27,935 bases of DNA from the NCBI GenBank assembly GCA_003491845.1, contig DNBN01000058.1:5537-33471 (forward strand), written 5' to 3'. Both the position numbers and the translations under genes were made by a program. The notes under the pieces were generated by a model. It saw only the letters and a list, made by a program, of their open reading frames with translations. It made no database searches and was not told where the DNA came from. Below, in pieces: positions 24,863-27,935 of the stretch (position 1 is its first letter; each line of letters opens with the position of its first letter). This DNA is from Porticoccaceae bacterium (GTDB lineage Bacteria; Pseudomonadota; Gammaproteobacteria; Pseudomonadales; Porticoccaceae).

Positions 24863-25870
24863 ATGGATAAAAAACGCGTCTTAACTGGCATCACTACCTC
24901 TGGTACACCCCACTTGGGAAATTACGTTGGTGCTATTAGACCTGCAGTAGAGGCTAGTCTGACCGGCGACTTTGAATCATTCTTTTTTCTCGCAGATTAC
25001 CATGCGTTAATTAAGTGCCAAGATCCAGAGATGGTTAATCAGTCGACGTTAGAAATTGCAGCCGCTTGGTTGGCTTTGGGGCTAGACCCTAACCAAGTAA
25101 CTTTTTACAGGCAGTCTGATATTCCCGAAATCCCTGAGTTGACGTGGTTTTTAACATGCATGACCGCAAAAGGCTTAGTTAACCGCGCTCATGCATACAA
25201 GAGCGCAGTGCAGCTCAATGACGAGCAATGCGAGGATCCAGATTTTGGTATTTCTATGGGCCTGTTTAGTTATCCAATTTTAATGGCAGCGGATATTCTA
25301 ATGTTCAATGCTCATAATATCCCTGTGGGACGAGATCAAATTCAACACATAGAGATGGCAAGGGACATTGCTCAGCGTTTTAATCACCACTATGGAGAAT
25401 TATTTGTGCTTCCAACCGCTCAGGTGGATGACGATTCGGCCGTATTGCAAGGTTTAGATGGACGCAAAATGAGTAAAAGCTATGGCAATACTATTCCTCT
25501 TTTTTTAACTGAGAAAAAACTAAAAAAACATATAAATAAAATTAAAACAAACCTCTTAGAGCCCGGAGATCCAAAAGATCCGGATAGTTCTGCGGTGTTT
25601 CAGATTTGGCAGGCTTTTGCGTCTCAAGATGAGATTGATTACATGCGCGACGCTTTTGCACAGGGCATTGCTTGGGGCGAAGCAAAGAAGAAGTTGTTTG
25701 AGTTGGTTAACAGTCAATTGAACGAGCCCCGAGAGCGCTACTTTGAACTGATGGCAAGGCCTGAAGAGGTAGAAAATATTCTATCGGTAGGTGCAGATAA
25801 GGCACGGGTGCATAGTTCAGCGCTAATCGCTAAGTTACGTAATGCCGTCGGATTGAGGCGTTTGTCATGA
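24863..25870 (+). CDS. trpS: Tryptophanyl-tRNA synthetase
   Basis: Class I aminoacyl-tRNA synthetase charging tRNA(Trp). The 335-residue protein has the HIGH-type motif TPHLGN (15-20) and the KMSKS motif DGRKMSKS (199-206), with [15 protein letters not shown] between them. Features such as [19 protein letters not shown] and [15 protein letters not shown] place it with the longer Pseudomonas-type enzymes as I recall them, rather than the compact E. coli type. The C-terminal extension found in the roughly 450-residue Pseudomonas protein is absent, so this is a short version. The ATG at 24863 lacks a clear Shine-Dalgarno. No tryptophan-rich leader peptide or attenuator is visible in the 47-bp spacer. 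Confidence 0.96.
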   Translation: MDKKRVLTGITTSGTPHLGNYVGAIRPAVEASLTGDFESFFFLADYHALIKCQDPEMVNQSTLEIAAAWLALGLDPNQVTFYRQSDIPEIPELTWFLTCMTAKGLVNRAHAYKSAVQLNDEQCEDPDFGISMGLFSYPILMAADILMFNAHNIPVGRDQIQHIEMARDIAQRFNHHYGELFVLPTAQVDDDSAVLQGLDGRKMSKSYGNTIPLFLTEKKLKKHINKIKTNLLEPGDPKDPDSSAVFQIWQAFASQDEIDYMRDAFAQGIAWGEAKKKLFELVNSQLNEPRERYFELMARPEEVENILSVGADKARVHSSALIAKLRNAVGLRRLS

Positions 25871-25915
25871 TGATGCTAAATTCTTTTTGGTGATGAGACT
25901 TCAGCATTTCCTATG

Positions 25916-25921
25916 TATAAT
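25916..25921 (+). promoter_or_regulatory. Strong -10 element upstream of the pseudoazurin gene
   Basis: A perfect TATAAT at 25916-25921 is followed at once by the GC-rich GCCGCCC (25922-25928). Such discriminators are typical of growth-rate-controlled or stringent promoters. No good -35 lies at 16-18 bp. A start near 25928 would give a leader of about 69 bases before the ATG at 25997. Confidence 0.5.
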
Positions 25922-25996
25922 GCCGCCCACTGATCGCGTTTAGTTACATTAACGTAAACCCTGAATAAGACTTATTAAATATTATCGGAGTGCTTT

Positions 25997-26596
25997 ATGA
26001 GCCGTTTTAATCTAATTTCTGCAACCCTTTTAGTCACTGCTACGCTTAGCGGATGTGGCGTTGATCAATCTGACCGAGGATTGACCTCTAGCCAAGAGCA
26101 GCAGGTTGCGGAACGCATAGCACCGGTAGGTAATGTTTCAATGGCTGGCGATATAGCCAGTGCGCCAGCTGCCGTATCAATGGCATCGGTAGCAAAGGTA
26201 ATGCTCTCGGAAGGATCAGAACATACGGTTAAAATGCTAAATATGGGTGACGGTGGTAGTATGATTTTTGAACCTGCTGTAATCAAAGTATCTAAAGGCG
26301 ACACTATTCACTTCAAGGCTGTTGACCTATCACATAACTCAGCAACAATTGACGGTATGATTCCTGCAGGTGCCACTGATTGGGCCGGCGCTTTGAGCCA
26401 AGATATTAGTGTGACACTGGATACAGAAGGGGTATATGTTTATCAGTGTGATCCCCACGCAATGATGGCTATGGTCGGTGTTATTCAGGTCGGAGAGGCG
26501 GTGAATATGAGCGAAATTCAAGCGGCTGCAGAGAATCAAGCGTCTCGCTTTATGATGAATACCGATCGTTTAACCAGCTATCTAGCGCAATTGTAA
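25997..26596 (+). CDS. Lipoprotein pseudoazurin-type blue copper protein with cytochrome-c5-like linker
   Basis: Membrane-anchored type 1 copper electron carrier, 199 residues. A lipoprotein signal ends in the lipobox LSGC, with lipidated Cys20. Residues 33-53 (QEQQVAERIAPVGNVSMAGD) resemble the segment that precedes the haem domain in cytochromes c5, but no CxxCH follows. Residues 75-167 form a pseudoazurin domain beginning HTVKMLNMG with MIFEPAVIKVSKGDTIHF. The copper ligands are all present: His113 (SHN), Cys151 and His154 (YQCDPH), and Met159. The C-terminus adds about 30 helical residues. GGAG lies six bases before ATG 25997. It has its own promoter-like -10 and a strong terminator, so it is probably a single-gene unit. 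The redox partner is unknown; pseudoazurins usually feed copper nitrite reductase, N2O reductase or oxidases. Confidence 0.88.
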   Translation: MSRFNLISATLLVTATLSGCGVDQSDRGLTSSQEQQVAERIAPVGNVSMAGDIASAPAAVSMASVAKVMLSEGSEHTVKMLNMGDGGSMIFEPAVIKVSKGDTIHFKAVDLSHNSATIDGMIPAGATDWAGALSQDISVTLDTEGVYVYQCDPHAMMAMVGVIQVGEAVNMSEIQAAAENQASRFMMNTDRLTSYLAQL

Positions 26597-26909
26597 GTTT
26601 GCTTGGGTGACGTTACGGTGCAAGAAGTGTGATTGGCCCGACTGATTATTTATAATTTTTAAAAAAGGTTCAAGTGAGGGTTTGCACCTTTTTTTGTGGG
26701 CAGTCCTCTAAAAACCCCTTATTGAACATTCAAGCAGCAAGCTACCTCGATGTTAATACGGTAACTACGCGATTTTTATACGAGTCTGGGTTGGCTTTTT
26801 AAGCGGTTTGACTTTGTTTTTCGGTTCTCTTTTTTGAGCGCTCTTTTAAATTCTCTAGCGATCTTTGCTCAGTTACTAGGGGCCATTCAAGACCCCCGTC
26901 AGGCGATAT
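26597..26909. other. 313-bp gene-free stretch between convergent genes
   Basis: Holds the bidirectional terminator at 26661-26695. Between 26700 and 26909 I see no gene-like ORF, no further clear hairpin with a T-run and no repeat, only several short T-rich runs on the plus strand (26813-26833 region). Confidence 0.6.
26661..26695. terminator. Bidirectional intrinsic terminator
   Basis: AAAAAAGGT (26661-26669) pairs with ACCTTTTTT (26686-26694). An inner CAA/TTG pair (26671-26673 with 26682-26684) lies across a T-C mismatch. A T7 run ends the plus-strand hairpin and the A6 run serves the minus strand. It ends the pseudoazurin transcript 65 bases after its stop and can also end pckA. Confidence 0.8.
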
Positions 26910-27935
26910 TTATATTTTTGGACCGGCGTTGAGAATCTTATCTGAGGGTGCAAAACCACTAATGTTCTCGACAAAAAGTTGGGCTAGTTTACTTGCTTCT
27001 TGATCATAGTGATTAGCATCGGACCAAGTTCCTCGCGGGTTTAAATAGGCTTTATCAACACCCTCTATGTGCGTTGGAATATCCAGATTCAGCATCGACA
27101 AATGCTCGGTCTCACAGTGACGTAATTGACCCTTAGTAATAGCTGTGATGATCGCGCGCGTCACAGGGATGGGAAATCGGCTGCCATCTCCATCGGCCCC
27201 ACCAGATCCGCCAGTCCAGCCTGTATTGACTAGATACACTTGAGATCCAAACTCTTCTACCCGTTTCATTAACAATTCGGCGTATACACTAGCCTTACGA
27301 GGCATGAAGGGCGCGCCAAAACAGGTGGAAAAAGTAGGATTAATACCTGATTCAGCACCCAGCTCAGTTGACCCTACTCTTGCAGTATATCCGCTAAGAA
27401 AATGATAAGCCGCTGCCTCTTTAGATAAAATAGATACAGGCGGCAGGACCCCGGTTACATCACAGGTTAAGAAGACGATGTTTTTCGGTTCTCCAGCTTG
27501 ATTTTCAATACGACGCTTTTCGACATGCTCCAAAGGGTAGCTGCAACGACCATTCTCGGTTAAAGATGTATCAGCATAGTCGGCAACTCTGGTATGTTCA
27601 TTCGCCGCTACATTTTCGACAATAGCACCAAATTTAATCGCGTCCCAAATAACGGGCTCATTTTTCTTACTAAGATTAATAGTTTTTGCGTAGCATCCAC
27701 CCTCAAGATTAAACACTACACCCTTGCCCCAACCGTGCTCATCATCACCAATTAAGAAACGGTTTGGGTCCGCAGAGAGCGTAGTTTTACCTGTGCCAGA
27801 GAGACCAAAAAATAGTGCTGTATCACCGTCATCACCGACATTGGCGGCACAGTGCATAGGCATTACATCTTTTTCAGGGAGTAAAAAGTTTTGTACTGAA
27901 AACATGGCTTTCTTCATTTCACCGGCGTAACGCAT
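26910..27935 (-). CDS. pckA: Phosphoenolpyruvate carboxykinase (ATP), 3' part
   Basis: Converts oxaloacetate + ATP to PEP + CO2 at the entry to gluconeogenesis. The gene runs off the right edge of the window: 341 C-terminal residues are visible and the N-terminal part, with its start codon and promoter, lies beyond 27935. The visible part has the substrate-site YAGEMKK, the ATP-binding kinase-1a loop GLSGTGKTT, the kinase-2 motif [16 protein letters not shown], and [14 protein letters not shown] with [25 protein letters not shown] is slightly rearranged relative to the E. coli NTGWNGTGK. The methionine at the window edge is internal, not the start. No PEP-carboxykinase (GTP) features are present. 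It is convergent with the pseudoazurin gene and shares its terminator. Confidence 0.96.
   Translation of the reverse strand: MRYAGEMKKAMFSVQNFLLPEKDVMPMHCAANVGDDGDTALFFGLSGTGKTTLSADPNRFLIGDDEHGWGKGVVFNLEGGCYAKTINLSKKNEPVIWDAIKFGAIVENVAANEHTRVADYADTSLTENGRCSYPLEHVEKRRIENQAGEPKNIVFLTCDVTGVLPPVSILSKEAAAYHFLSGYTARVGSTELGAESGINPTFSTCFGAPFMPRKASVYAELLMKRVEEFGSQVYLVNTGWTGGSGGADGDGSRFPIPVTRAIITAITKGQLRHCETEHLSMLNLDIPTHIEGVDKAYLNPRGTWSDANHYDQEASKLAQLFVENISGFAPSDKILNAGPKI

Noticed and set aside
1..27935. tRNA genes, insertion sequences, CRISPR arrays, att sites
   Set aside because: No cloverleaf-like sequence, transposase motif, regularly spaced repeats or long direct repeats were seen by eye. A dedicated tRNA and repeat scan would settle this.

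Overview
The window is a gene-dense chromosomal stretch of a gammaproteobacterium. Its backbone, nadB | rpoE-mucA-mucB-mucC-mucD-lepA-lepB-rnc-era-recO, has the order known from Pseudomonas (nadB-algU-mucABCD-lepA-lepB-...-rnc-era-recO), and most products read like those of Pseudomonas and its relatives. The base composition looks moderate to AT-rich rather than Pseudomonas-like. With compact spacing, many non-ATG starts and an ATP-type PEP carboxykinase, this suggests a free-living, probably marine, heterotroph of the Cellvibrionales/SAR92 type. That taxonomic guess is inference. No tRNA, rRNA, insertion sequence, prophage or CRISPR array was seen.

Layout. 1-107: end of a gene, probably an ACT-domain threonine ammonia-lyase. 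195-926: uracil-DNA glycosylase, followed by a 515-bp AT-rich gap. 1442-4895: a translationally coupled ABC exporter (NosF-like ATPase plus two ABC-2/DUF3526-type permeases) of unknown substrate, followed by a 555-bp gap. 5451-6868 (minus): ygfZ and a small PGPGW-type membrane protein. 6928-7585 (plus): sdhE and ygfX, divergent from ygfZ. 7624-9216 (minus): nadB. 9374-13534: the envelope-stress sigma factor RpoE/AlgU, its regulators MucA, MucB and RseC/MucC, and the periplasmic protease MucD. 13641-19066: lepA, lepB, rnc, era, recO, acpS. 19117-20865: cysM and mazG. 21081-24815: adk, tsaB, a beta-hydroxyacid dehydrogenase and an M18 aminopeptidase. 24863-25870: trpS. 25997-26596: a lipoprotein pseudoazurin, ending in a strong bidirectional terminator. 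26910-27935 (minus): the 3' part of pckA, which runs off the window.

How the genes work together. Most are housekeeping: DNA repair (ung, recO), translation and ribosome assembly (lepA, era, rnc, tsaB, trpS), cofactor and central metabolism (nadB, sdhE, acpS, adk, pckA, cysM), nucleotide-pool cleaning (mazG) and envelope protein quality control (rpoE-mucABCD, lepB). MucA holds the sigma factor at the membrane, MucB guards MucA in the periplasm and MucD degrades misfolded proteins.

The accessory or unusual elements are four. (1) The DUF3526-type ABC exporter, isolated between two long gene-free stretches. (2) The membrane-tethered pseudoazurin, whose N-terminal linker resembles that of cytochromes c5. 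(3) The shortened gene order around recO-acpS-cysM-mazG and lepB-rnc, where pdxJ, relA, rlmD and a DUF4845 gene are often found in relatives. (4) A good AlgU-type promoter match directly in front of mucA. I did not find a convincing wholly new multi-gene defence or biosynthetic system; the pseudoazurin fusion and the ABC island are the best candidates for follow-up.
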